NCBI GenBank assembly: GCA_046074525.1
Contig: JBJTOK010000052.1
Span: forward strand, 46,865-110,864
DNA from: JAHEZL01 sp046074525
GTDB taxonomy: Bacteria > Bacteroidota > Bacteroidia > Flavobacteriales_C > GCA-002722245
DNA length: 64,000 bases
Direction of reading: 5' to 3'
Shown here piece by piece: positions 42,279 to 50,638 of this stretch (positions within the stretch are counted from its first letter, which is position 1; every line of letters begins with the position of its first letter). Under the pieces are notes generated by a model that was not told the DNA's origin, did no database searches, and worked only from the letters and a program-made list of their open reading frames with translations. The translations under genes were made by a program, and so were the position numbers.

Positions 42279-42452
42279 AGACTATCATTAATAAGAGCGT
42301 CCAAGATATTAAATTCATTTGGCCCGGAAAAATGTGGTCCCATGGTGTATTATTCTTTACCGGCTTCTGCATTTCTATAAATAATATTAAAACAGGCTTC
42401 AATTTAGCTTTCATCTGGTTATATTAGTCGGGTATAATTAAATTACCCTTGA

Positions 42453-44561
42453 ATGAAATTTTTTATGAAATTGAAGTTAGGCATCCTTGCACTGGTTGTT
42501 TTTATTGGAATTGTAGGTTTTTATACCCTTAAACCCGAACCTGCAAAACTGAGCAAGGAGCAGGTGATACTGAGTTACGTTTTTCAGGTAACTTCCAACT
42601 ATCATTATCTTAATCTGAAGATCGATGATGCTTATTCCAAGAAGGCATTTAAGCAGTACCTGAAGGCCCTCGATTACAACAAAAGAATATTGCTGAAGGC
42701 TGATGTCGATCAGCTGATGAAATACGAAACCCAAATTGATGAAGAGATTTCTACTGCGGAAGGCCTTGATTTATTTGAGGAATCGCTGACGCTCATTCAG
42801 AATCGTGAAAAGGAGATCCAGCCTTTGTACAAGGAAATTCTCTCGCAACCGATGAATTTTAATGTTAAGGAATCTGTAGAGAATGATGCCGACAAACGCG
42901 ACTACCCTAAAACAGAAAAAGAGCGTAAGGAGCTATGGAGGAAATTGCTTAAATACCAGGTTTTATCAAGGTATTATACGCTGAAGGATGCCCAGTCCTC
43001 TGATTCAGTGAAGGTGAAAAGATCTGATGCTGATTTGGAAAAAGAAGCCCGTGAAAAGATTTTGAAAAGCTATGATGAGTGGGCGAAAAGCATTCAGCAA
43101 GTGGATAGAATGGAGCGCTACTCCATGTTTGTTAATGCTTTGCTGAGTGTATACGATCCGCATACTTCTTATTTCGCACCGCGCGACAAGCAGGATTTCG
43201 ATATCTCTATGACCGGTCGGCTCGAGGGTATTGGCGCTACTTTATCGGTAAAAGACGGTTATGTGAAAGTAAATGAAATTATTCCTGGCAGTGCTTCGGC
43301 GCGACAGGGAGAGCTGGAGGCTGGCGACCTTATTATGGAAGTGGCTCAGGGCGCCGAAAAACCGGTGGATGTAGTGGATATGCGACTGGATAAAGTGGTG
43401 GGGATGATTCGTGGACCGAAGGGTACCGAGGTTCGCCTCACCGTAAAGAAAGTGGATGGCACTACTAAAATCATCAAAATCATAAGAGATATTGTGATCA
43501 TTGAAGAAACTTATGCGAAGTCGGCTATTCTTCAAATGGATGGCGATGCGAGTCGCTACGGATACATCGATTTACCACAGTTTTATGCCGATTTTTCGGG
43601 AAGGGGCGGAAGAAATTGCTCCGACGATTTATTGATAGAAGTAGAGCGTTTGGCTAAAGAAAATACCAAAGGAACTATTATCGATTTGCGTAACAATGGC
43701 GGGGGTTCCCTTCAGGATTGCATCAAGATGGTGGGCTTGTTCATTGAAACGGGTCCGGTGGTGATTGTTGACGACAGAACAGGAGATAGCCAGGCCTACC
43801 GCGATCCTGATCCACGCATCCGCGATTCAAAACCTTTGATTGTATTGGTGAATGGCTTTAGTGCTTCTGCTTCCGAAATTTTTGCTGCAGCCATTCAGGA
43901 TTACCATCGTGGTGTGGTGATCGGCTCGGAATCTACCTTCGGTAAAGGCAGTGTTCAGCGCTTTTTTGATCTGGATGAGTTTGTGCCTGCGGGCAGTGAG
44001 TACGCCCCTTTCAAATCGTTGGGTGAGGTGAAAATCACCATGTCGAAATTCTTCCGAATCAACGGTGGCGCTACTCAGCTGAAAGGTGTTGTCCCAGATA
44101 TCATCCTGCCGGATGTGTATTCTAAAATGAAGTCGGGGGAGAAAGAAGAGGATTTTGCCATGCCATGGACCAAGATACGCGCTGCGGATTATGAGTCGTA
44201 TAAGTCTGCCCCAAACTACACCGCCCTCAAGTCTTCAGTGAAAAGCCGCATTGATACTACGGCTTTCTTCAAACAACTGAACAAGCACTTGGTGCTGATG
44301 GAGAAAGAGGAGAAAAACACGAAACAGAGTTTGTTGTACGCTGATTACGACAGGGAGTCTAAAATGCTGGAAGCCAGTAGTGAAGCCCTTTCAGCCATTG
44401 CCAAGCGCCAAAATAAAATTAAAGTCGATTTCTTAAGCGACGAGCTGGAAGCCGTGAAGAGTGATAAGGCGAAAAAGGATAGGTTGGAGACTTTTCATAA
44501 AAACCTGCAGAAGGATGCGTACATCTATCAGGCCCTGATTACTTTATCACAAATGAATTAA
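42453..44561 (+). CDS. Carboxy-terminal processing protease (S41, Prc/CtpA type)
   Basis: The 702-residue periplasmic protease has an N-terminal signal/anchor (~5-25), an N-terminal helical domain (QVTSNYHYLNLKIDDAYSKK), a PDZ domain (~235-330; GIGATLSVKDGYVKVNEIIPG) and the S41 core. The catalytic Ser is in NGFSASASEIFAAAIQ and the Lys is in STFGKGSVQ, the usual Ser-Lys dyad. The long C-terminal part is the DUF3340-like domain of the Prc/Tsp branch, which trims C-termini of periplasmic and outer-membrane proteins. ATG 42,465 is an alternative start. It is a single gene. Confidence 0.93.
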   Translation: MKFFMKLKLGILALVVFIGIVGFYTLKPEPAKLSKEQVILSYVFQVTSNYHYLNLKIDDAYSKKAFKQYLKALDYNKRILLKADVDQLMKYETQIDEEISTAEGLDLFEESLTLIQNREKEIQPLYKEILSQPMNFNVKESVENDADKRDYPKTEKERKELWRKLLKYQVLSRYYTLKDAQSSDSVKVKRSDADLEKEAREKILKSYDEWAKSIQQVDRMERYSMFVNALLSVYDPHTSYFAPRDKQDFDISMTGRLEGIGATLSVKDGYVKVNEIIPGSASARQGELEAGDLIMEVAQGAEKPVDVVDMRLDKVVGMIRGPKGTEVRLTVKKVDGTTKIIKIIRDIVIIEETYAKSAILQMDGDASRYGYIDLPQFYADFSGRGGRNCSDDLLIEVERLAKENTKGTIIDLRNNGGGSLQDCIKMVGLFIETGPVVIVDDRTGDSQAYRDPDPRIRDSKPLIVLVNGFSASASEIFAAAIQDYHRGVVIGSESTFGKGSVQRFFDLDEFVPAGSEYAPFKSLGEVKITMSKFFRINGGATQLKGVVPDIILPDVYSKMKSGEKEEDFAMPWTKIRAADYESYKSAPNYTALKSSVKSRIDTTAFFKQLNKHLVLMEKEEKNTKQSLLYADYDRESKMLEASSEALSAIAKRQNKIKVDFLSDELEAVKSDKAKKDRLETFHKNLQKDAYIYQALITLSQMN

Positions 44562-44671
44562 TTGAGGTGGAAAAACAGCATTAAATAAGCGATGGCTAAC
44601 AGCGGGAGAATAAATAATATCCGGCGTTCTTCAATAAATGACTTATAGAGACGATCAAGCAGTGTAAGCAT
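44558..44671 (-). CDS. Small single-membrane-helix protein (37 aa), candidate
   Basis: The - strand frame ATG 44,671 to TAA 44,558 encodes MLTLLDRLYKSFIEERRILF, followed by a hydrophobic helix and HLN. The layout is an amphipathic charged N-terminus, one membrane helix of ~16 residues and a short tail. It fills the gap between the protease and the next gene and overlaps the protease stop by 4 bases. No other coding use of this gap is evident. I know no family for it; coding is inferred from composition only. Confidence 0.35.
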   Translation of the reverse strand: MLTLLDRLYKSFIEERRILFILPLLAIAYLMLFFHLN

Positions 44672-44790
44672 AGTGTAAGTGTTTTGGGGAACTTAAGATA
44701 GGAAAAAAAAGCTGTCGTCCAAAAGTTACTTTTACAGAAATTGGCATTCTGACAAAGAATTGAGAAATTTAAAACGTTAAATAAAAAACT

Positions 44791-45312
44791 ATGGAAGAAT
44801 TTGCGCAAATGTTAATGTACACCGTGCCTTCAGTGGTGGTAGGGGCTGTTGCTTATTTGTTGGTACACCGACTGATTCAAAACGAACAAAACCGCCATTT
44901 GATAGAGGTGAAAAAGGAGAATCTTAAATATTCGGCCCCAATTATTCTACAGGCCCATGAGCGACTCATCCTCTTCCTGGAAAGAATGCAGATGTCGGGA
45001 TTGGTTTCCCGTGTGCACAAGCCTGGTATGAGCGCCCGCTTTCTGCAAACGGAGCTCATTAATGCTATTAAATCGGAATTTGAACACAATATCACACAGC
45101 AGTTGTATGTCTCAAAAAATTCTTGGGAAATCGTGAAGAAAGCCAAGGAAGAAACCATGAAGTCAGTGAGTCTGGGGATGTCGAAATTACAAGACAATGC
45201 AACATCTATTGATTTGGCGAGAGAGGTATTGACTATTACTGCTGGACAAGAAATTGACTGGGTGCAAAAGGCTATTGATGCATTGAAAGCCGATTTAAGA
45301 AAATCTTTTTAA
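44791..45312 (+). CDS. Conserved hypothetical protein with N-terminal membrane helix
   Basis: The 173-residue protein has a membrane segment at ~10-25 (YTVPSVVVGAVAYLLVH), then a soluble helical part (NLKYSAPIILQAHERLILFLERMQMSGLV, EFEHNITQQLYVSKNSWE, AREVLTITAGQEIDWVQKAIDALKADLRKSF). I recognise this as a protein found widely in Bacteroidota upstream of housekeeping genes but without a known function. The stop codon is immediately followed by the GTG start of the MeaB gene, so the two are coupled. Confidence 0.75.
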   Translation: MEEFAQMLMYTVPSVVVGAVAYLLVHRLIQNEQNRHLIEVKKENLKYSAPIILQAHERLILFLERMQMSGLVSRVHKPGMSARFLQTELINAIKSEFEHNITQQLYVSKNSWEIVKKAKEETMKSVSLGMSKLQDNATSIDLAREVLTITAGQEIDWVQKAIDALKADLRKSF

Positions 45313-46332
45313 GTGGATATTTCTTCCTTCAATCCGGATTTTAAAAAAGGGGCGGGATCATCTTCCCCTGCGGATTGGCTCGCTGAATTGCGGAAAGGAA
45401 GCAAGCAGGCCCTGGCCAAAGCCATTACCCTTACCGAGAGTACAAAAGAAGACGATCGTCAGCTGGCGCGCACTCTGTTGCAGCAATGTGAAAGGGAAGG
45501 AAGGAGTTTGCGCATTGGAATTACCGGTGTTCCCGGTGTGGGTAAGAGTACTTTTATTGATCAGCTGGGAATCTATTTAATCACACAAAAAAATCGAAAG
45601 GTTGCAGTACTCGCTGTTGATCCCAGTTCTGGAAGATCGGGTGGGAGTATTCTTGGCGATAAAACAAGAATGGAAAAACTGGTGGTGAATGATGCGGCGT
45701 ATATCCGACCGATTCCTTCGCGACAGGAGTTGGGCGGTGTTGCTTCGGGATTAGCCGATGCCATTGTGTTTTCCGAAGAGGCAGGATTTGATGTGGTATT
45801 TGTAGAGACGGTGGGGGTAGGACAATCGGAAACAGAAGTCGCTCATCTGGTTGATATTATTATTTTTCTTCTTCTGCCTAATTCAGGAGATGATTTGCAG
45901 GGCATCAAGCGCGGCATCATGGAAGAAGTGCATTTAGTGGTAGTAAACAAATCCGAAGAAGATAATATCGTGCAGGCCAGGAAAACCAAGATGTTATTGG
46001 ACACTGTTTTGCAAATTATGCCCGGACCCATAGAAGGCGAAAAAAGAGAAGTGTTTTTGTGTTCGGCGAAAGCAAACTCAGGAATTGCTGAGCTATGGCA
46101 GGAAACCGAAGATTTGAAGAACAGGATGATGAAGAGTGGCTGGCTGGAAGAAAACAGAAAGCAGCAGAAAGTAAATCGTCTTAGATCTTATCTCGATACC
46201 TTATTGAAAAATTCCTTTTATCATCATCCTTCGGTTATCGCTGCATTGGAGAAATATACTGATGAAATTGAATCAGGAATGATAGATGCACATAAAGCTG
46301 CGGAGGCGATCTTCAGGGAGTTCAGGAAATAA
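45313..46332 (+). CDS. meaB: MeaB/ArgK-type GTPase, methylmalonyl-CoA mutase chaperone
   Basis: The 339-residue G3E-family P-loop GTPase starts at GTG. Walker A is GITGVPGVGKSTFI (~62-75), followed by VDPSSGRSGGSILGDKTRM, ETVGVGQSETEV (switch and Walker B region) and VVNKSEEDN (the NKxD-type guanine motif, here NKSE). MeaB guards adenosylcobalamin loading and repair of methylmalonyl-CoA mutase. No mutase gene is present in the window, so its partner lies elsewhere. It directly follows the conserved hypothetical gene. Confidence 0.92.
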   Translation: MDISSFNPDFKKGAGSSSPADWLAELRKGSKQALAKAITLTESTKEDDRQLARTLLQQCEREGRSLRIGITGVPGVGKSTFIDQLGIYLITQKNRKVAVLAVDPSSGRSGGSILGDKTRMEKLVVNDAAYIRPIPSRQELGGVASGLADAIVFSEEAGFDVVFVETVGVGQSETEVAHLVDIIIFLLLPNSGDDLQGIKRGIMEEVHLVVVNKSEEDNIVQARKTKMLLDTVLQIMPGPIEGEKREVFLCSAKANSGIAELWQETEDLKNRMMKSGWLEENRKQQKVNRLRSYLDTLLKNSFYHHPSVIAALEKYTDEIESGMIDAHKAAEAIFREFRK

Positions 46333-46420
46333 ATTTTCACGAATGATATCAGTAAGTGATAGAGTTCTTACTGTTGACTTGAACTTATTTCTGGATCTGA
46401 AAGGTATTACCACAAAAAAG

Positions 46421-46444
46421 AAAAGCTGTCCGAAGACAGCTTTT
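46421..46444 (-). terminator. Intrinsic terminator between meaB and hup
   Basis: A perfect 10-bp stem AAAAGCTGTC / GACAGCTTTT with tetraloop CGAA has A/T-rich flanks on both sides (AAAAAAG before; TTTTCAATTTTTTT after), so it can serve both convergent genes. It lies 23 bases beyond the hup stop. Confidence 0.85.
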
Positions 46445-46466
46445 CAATTTTTTTGGTTGAAAACAA

Positions 46467-46745
46467 TTACTTGTTAACTACACCAGAAAGTTCAGCACCA
46501 GCTTTGAACTTAACAACTTTCTTAGCAGAGATTTTGATCTCTTTTCCAGTTTGTGGGTTTCTTCCTTTTCTAGCAGCTCTTTTAGATACTGCGAAAGAAC
46601 CAAAACCTACCAATGCAACTCTGTCGCCTTTTTTCAAAGCTTTAGTAGTTGTAGTGATAAAAGCGTCCAATGCTCTTTTTGCATCAGCTTTAGTGATTTT
46701 CGCTTCAGCTGCGATTGCTTCGATTAATTCTGCTTTGTTTGCCAT
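46467..46745 (-). CDS. hup: HU-type nucleoid DNA-binding protein
   Basis: The 92-residue protein is a standard HU/IHF-family protein: MANKAELIEAIAAEAKITKADAKRALDAF forms the helical dimer base, VALVGFGSFAVSKRAARKGRNPQTGKEI is the family signature with the beta arm (Pro in RNPQTG is the DNA-kinking tip), and VKFKAGAELSGVVNK ends it. It bends and wraps DNA. It has a consensus promoter and its own terminator, as expected for a highly made protein. Confidence 0.96.
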   Translation of the reverse strand: MANKAELIEAIAAEAKITKADAKRALDAFITTTTKALKKGDRVALVGFGSFAVSKRAARKGRNPQTGKEIKISAKKVVKFKAGAELSGVVNK

Positions 46746-46791
46746 GTTATTTAAAATTTAATGGTTAATGAATAATTTGACTATCCGGTGT

Positions 46792-46822
46792 CAAATATAT
46801 GTGATAAATGACTTGATGCAAA
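46792..46822 (-). promoter_or_regulatory. Consensus promoter of hup
   Basis: On the - strand TTTG (46,819-46,822), a 19-base spacer and TATATTTG (46,792-46,799) are exact matches to the Bacteroidota -33 and -7 elements. This is the best promoter match in the window. Confidence 0.8.
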
Positions 46823-46957
46823 TACTCAACAAGAAAAATCGCGGAAATGTTGAAAAAACAGGTCTATTGTTAATAACTATGCCGGAAAATGGCGTTCTAC
46901 CTGCCTTTTTGTAAGGTAATCACCGGAGAAGACCATAGGGGGGGCACTTCCACTTTA

Positions 46958-47908
46958 TCACGCTGTGTGATATCCGCCGATGTTGAATCCCTTGAGGAGC
47001 TCTTCTGTTTTCATGCGGTTTTTGCCGGCGAGCTGAAGTAGGGTGATCTTTAATGCGCCATTGGCGCAGCCTATATAAATAGCTGTTTTGTCGCTTTCAA
47101 TAAATCCGGGCTTCAGCTGCTTCTCACTTTTTTCTGCTGTAAAGATCTTCATCAGAGTTTCTTCATTTTCCTTTTTGATGTTGGTCCACGCTGCAGGATA
47201 AGGTGAGAGTCCACGAATTAAATTATATACTTCTTCCACGTTTTTATTCCAGTTGATTTTACAGGTTTCCTTAAAAATCTTCGGAGCGGGTTTTAATTCT
47301 TTCACCAGCAAATCTTTTTGATTGAGCAGCGAAAGGTTATTGGTTTGTATTCTATATACGGTATCTAGCACCAGTGTTTTGCCAATGTTCATCAATTGAT
47401 CGTGCAGTTCACCGGCAGTCATGTCGGGAGTGAGTTTTATTTTCTCTTGCAGTATAATTTTTCCTGTGTCGATGTCCTGGTTAATGAAAAAAGTAGTTAC
47501 ACCACTTTCTGCATCGCCATTGATGATGGCCCAGTTGATAGGCGCAGCGCCTCTGTATTGCGGAAGGAGGGAAGCATGAAGATTGAAAGTGCCAAGCTCA
47601 GGCATCTTCCAGATTACTTCGGGCAACATCCTGAAAGCCACTACCACCTGCAGATGTGCATTGAGTGCTTTCAGCTCGGCAATAAATTCTTCTGATTTTA
47701 AATTCGTAGGTTGTAAAACATTCAGTCCTTTTTCCACTGCATATTTCTTCACTGGTGATTGCTGAATTTTGTGTCCGCGACCGGCGGGCTTGTCGGGAGC
47801 GGTGATGACTCCAACTACATTATATCCGTTGTCGACTAATATTTGCAATGAAGGAACAGCGAAGTCGGGAGTTCCCATAAAAACGATACGAAGCGAAGAA
47901 TTTGTCAT
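46958..47908 (-). CDS. fmt: Methionyl-tRNA formyltransferase
   Basis: The 316-residue enzyme transfers a formyl group from 10-formyl-tetrahydrofolate to initiator Met-tRNA. It has RIVFMGTPDFAVPSL at the N-terminus, the folate-binding and catalytic block FNLHASLLPQYRGAAPINWAIINGD (~108-132; Asn-His and the later Asp are catalytic), TTFFINQDIDTGKI and the C-terminal tRNA-binding domain with LSPYPAAWT. Length is normal. Convergent to meaB across hup; the next gene upstream is a T9SS protein. Confidence 0.95.
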   Translation of the reverse strand: MTNSSLRIVFMGTPDFAVPSLQILVDNGYNVVGVITAPDKPAGRGHKIQQSPVKKYAVEKGLNVLQPTNLKSEEFIAELKALNAHLQVVVAFRMLPEVIWKMPELGTFNLHASLLPQYRGAAPINWAIINGDAESGVTTFFINQDIDTGKIILQEKIKLTPDMTAGELHDQLMNIGKTLVLDTVYRIQTNNLSLLNQKDLLVKELKPAPKIFKETCKINWNKNVEEVYNLIRGLSPYPAAWTNIKKENEETLMKIFTAEKSEKQLKPGFIESDKTAIYIGCANGALKITLLQLAGKNRMKTEELLKGFNIGGYHTA

Positions 47909-47956
47909 GCAGCAAAGATAGGAAATCAGTTTTGAGAGTGAGAGTGCGTTTTGAAA

Positions 47957-50494
47957 TTACCTTAACAAGGTCACGTGACCTGTCTTCTGCAGCAGGTTGC
48001 CCCACTCATCCTGATATTGCAGCACATATACATATACACCGGATGGTTGCGCATCGCCATCCCACGGAGCGTTGGGTGTACTGCTTTCAAAAATCAAATT
48101 GCCCCATTTGTTGAAAATACTGAGTGTGTAATGATCACTTGAAATACCATCGGTGACTATAATAAAGCTATCATTGACTTTATCATTATCGGGAGTAAAA
48201 CAGTTGGGTGCGTAAATTTTCGGTCGTGCATTTTTCACGCAAACCGACTTTTGTAAAGTATCGGAACATCCAAAATTATTGGTAGCACTTAAAGAAACTT
48301 TATGGCATTTCACGCTGTCGGAAAAGCGGAAGCAATCGCTTTCATTTGCTGATGAACCCTCTGTACCGAAGGTCCAATGCCACTGATCTCCTTGTTGTGT
48401 TGCATTTTGAAAACAGAAATAAGGATCATCAAGATATGCTTCTGGCGGAGAAACGAGGAAGAGTACCAATGGTTGAGGTAAAACATTTACCTTTTTGCTG
48501 ATAGTATCGCTGCAGCCATCGAAAGTTTGCATGACATAATCGATATACCGCACTCCATAAGAAGAATAAGTATGCGTGGTTGAATCAATAGTACTAATGA
48601 TTTCGTTGCCATCGCCAAAAATCCAGTGGAAAGAACTCGGTTTAGGATTGGTGATATCGTGCAGTTTTATAGTGAGTGGAGCACAACCCGAGTCAATATC
48701 CAGAGTGAAGTCGGCGGGAGGCGGAGTAATTTGTTTAATAATTGTTGTGTCATACGTAATACAGCCTGGTGCTGCATTGTCTTCTACCTGGAAGATGTAG
48801 GAGTTTGCAGCATTTGCCAGCGTGAGCAACGGATTGGGAATGTTAGGATTACTTAGTGCGGTGGAAGGAGTCCACAAATACTGATAGCTTCCTTCGGCCG
48901 CTGGCGACACATTTACTTTCAATTGCGATTGTGTTAAAGACGCACAAACCTGCAGTGTATCGGGTAAATCGCTAAGAGGATAACCATAAATTTTTACATC
49001 AAGTGTGGTGTCGTAAGAACAGCCAAAATCATTGATGGCTCTGTAAGTATAGCTCTTGTTTCCGGCGGCTGACGCAGCGCAAATCGTATCGCCGTTTGCA
49101 GATGTTTTTACTATGGCAGCATCAGCTAGCCAAGTAGTAGAATCTTTATCAGCGATATTAAAAGTGGGTGTAAAGCTGATGCCTGGTGGTGCGATAGCCG
49201 GATTGAAGGTAAGGTCCCAGGTGCACACAAATCCATTGTCGTTCACTTGCATGTCGCACACTTCAAAAGACCATTCTCCGTTGAGCGGACAGCCAATGAG
49301 GTTAGTGAAAGGCTGCACGCTTTTGTAGTTTCCATAAGGAACAACTTTATTTACGGTCATTGCATTTTGCAGTTCTCCCAACATGGAACCGGCGGTCCAG
49401 CAGTAGTGGCCGCAGGTTCCTTTCACTGCAGGATCATCGTTGATGACAGGATTACCAAGATATTTGCCCGCTCCGCCGCGATTGAAGAGTTTAGCCGATT
49501 GTCCGTTCGGACAGGTGATTTTTATCGTGAGGTCATCGAGATAGGAGTGTTCCATATCAACGCAGATGCTTTGCAGATCATTGACAGACGTGAGTTTTTG
49601 TCCGGGCAAAAAAGTCTTGAAATTCAGTTTTGATGAAAAGCAAAATCCTGGTTTATCAGGAAGAGCGAGGTCGCCGCCATTGTATTTAGGAACAGTTTCC
49701 CTGAAGGTTGTTCCGGCAACATTTCCGGTGAAGCAGGCTTCCTGTCCGGCACAGGCTTTGGTGTCGCCTGTGGTTCCGGTGAAAACAGGAGGAGTACTCA
49801 CCCAGATCTGCACCTGTTCTTTATTGATGTTGGAGCAACCGAGAGAGTTGGTAACGCGCAATTCCACATTGAGTCCGGAAGGCGAAGGGAAGGAGGAAGT
49901 GTAAACAGGACCGCTGGTAGTATCTTTTTTGGTGAACCATTGATATTGCGTGATGCTTCCGCTGCCGGCGGTAGAAGCGCTGCCATCGAGCGTTGCGTTA
50001 TCGCCCGGACAAAGTTTTACAACGTTGCCGGAGCTATTAATATCAGCAACGGGAAAAATACATTTGGCCCCGCAGGAAATGCTGCCTTCCCAAAATCCGT
50101 TGCTTGCATTATCGCTGGCGAAATGAAAAGTCAGACAGCCCGAAGTATTGCCATTGGAAGCAGAGAGAGTGAGTCCGAGCAAATCGTCTTTTGTGAATTT
50201 CCCCAGAATTGGTGCGGCATTGGTGTTGCCATCAAAAACTGTTAGTGTATCCTTGCTGTCGAGATTGAAAGCGCTGAAAGCTATTTTTACTGCTGCACCA
50301 CCTCCGTTTGTGCAAAGGGTGTAAGTTTTGTTTTCATTAGCAATGTAGCCCGATCCGGAATTTCCACCACTGTCGAAAAACTTTCCGCTGCAGGTATTGT
50401 CGCTGCCGTTGGTAATAACGAAGTTTTGGGAATGCAGCAGGGTTGTGGAGAAAATCCACAAACTAAAGATCCAATATTTGAAAAAGCGATTCAC
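47957..50494 (-). CDS. T9SS type B secreted protein with CUB-like, P-domain and PKD modules
   Basis: The 845-residue protein has a signal peptide to LLHS (~22). Residues ~25-140 are CUB-like (KFFDSGGNSGSGYIANENKT, CLTFHFASDNASNGFW). A PKD/Ig-like part follows (ADINSSGNVVKLCPGDNATL). Residues ~265-440 hold a proprotein-convertase P-domain (LQSICVDMEHSYLDDLTIKI, GEWSFEVCDMQVNDNG). A PKD module (GCAPLTIKLHDITNPKPSSF) comes before the gliding-type sorting domain (IYAPNCFTPDNDKVNDSFII, SIFNKWGNLIFESS, PWDGDAQPSGVYVYVL). It has no catalytic domain, so an adhesive surface protein is most likely. It is divergent from the type B protein at 50,639. Confidence 0.85.
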   Translation of the reverse strand: MNRFFKYWIFSLWIFSTTLLHSQNFVITNGSDNTCSGKFFDSGGNSGSGYIANENKTYTLCTNGGGAAVKIAFSAFNLDSKDTLTVFDGNTNAAPILGKFTKDDLLGLTLSASNGNTSGCLTFHFASDNASNGFWEGSISCGAKCIFPVADINSSGNVVKLCPGDNATLDGSASTAGSGSITQYQWFTKKDTTSGPVYTSSFPSPSGLNVELRVTNSLGCSNINKEQVQIWVSTPPVFTGTTGDTKACAGQEACFTGNVAGTTFRETVPKYNGGDLALPDKPGFCFSSKLNFKTFLPGQKLTSVNDLQSICVDMEHSYLDDLTIKITCPNGQSAKLFNRGGAGKYLGNPVINDDPAVKGTCGHYCWTAGSMLGELQNAMTVNKVVPYGNYKSVQPFTNLIGCPLNGEWSFEVCDMQVNDNGFVCTWDLTFNPAIAPPGISFTPTFNIADKDSTTWLADAAIVKTSANGDTICAASAAGNKSYTYRAINDFGCSYDTTLDVKIYGYPLSDLPDTLQVCASLTQSQLKVNVSPAAEGSYQYLWTPSTALSNPNIPNPLLTLANAANSYIFQVEDNAAPGCITYDTTIIKQITPPPADFTLDIDSGCAPLTIKLHDITNPKPSSFHWIFGDGNEIISTIDSTTHTYSSYGVRYIDYVMQTFDGCSDTISKKVNVLPQPLVLFLVSPPEAYLDDPYFCFQNATQQGDQWHWTFGTEGSSANESDCFRFSDSVKCHKVSLSATNNFGCSDTLQKSVCVKNARPKIYAPNCFTPDNDKVNDSFIIVTDGISSDHYTLSIFNKWGNLIFESSTPNAPWDGDAQPSGVYVYVLQYQDEWGNLLQKTGHVTLLR

Positions 50495-50638
50495 GATAGT
50501 AAAACAATATTAAATAATAGATGGTTACAATTATTATTAAGCACGTTTTTTCTTGCATTGTTCTTCCTCTCCTCCGAGAGGGAAGCATAGCCTGAAAATT
50601 AAAATTTAAGCCAAGCACATTTTTAATTAAATTTAGCC

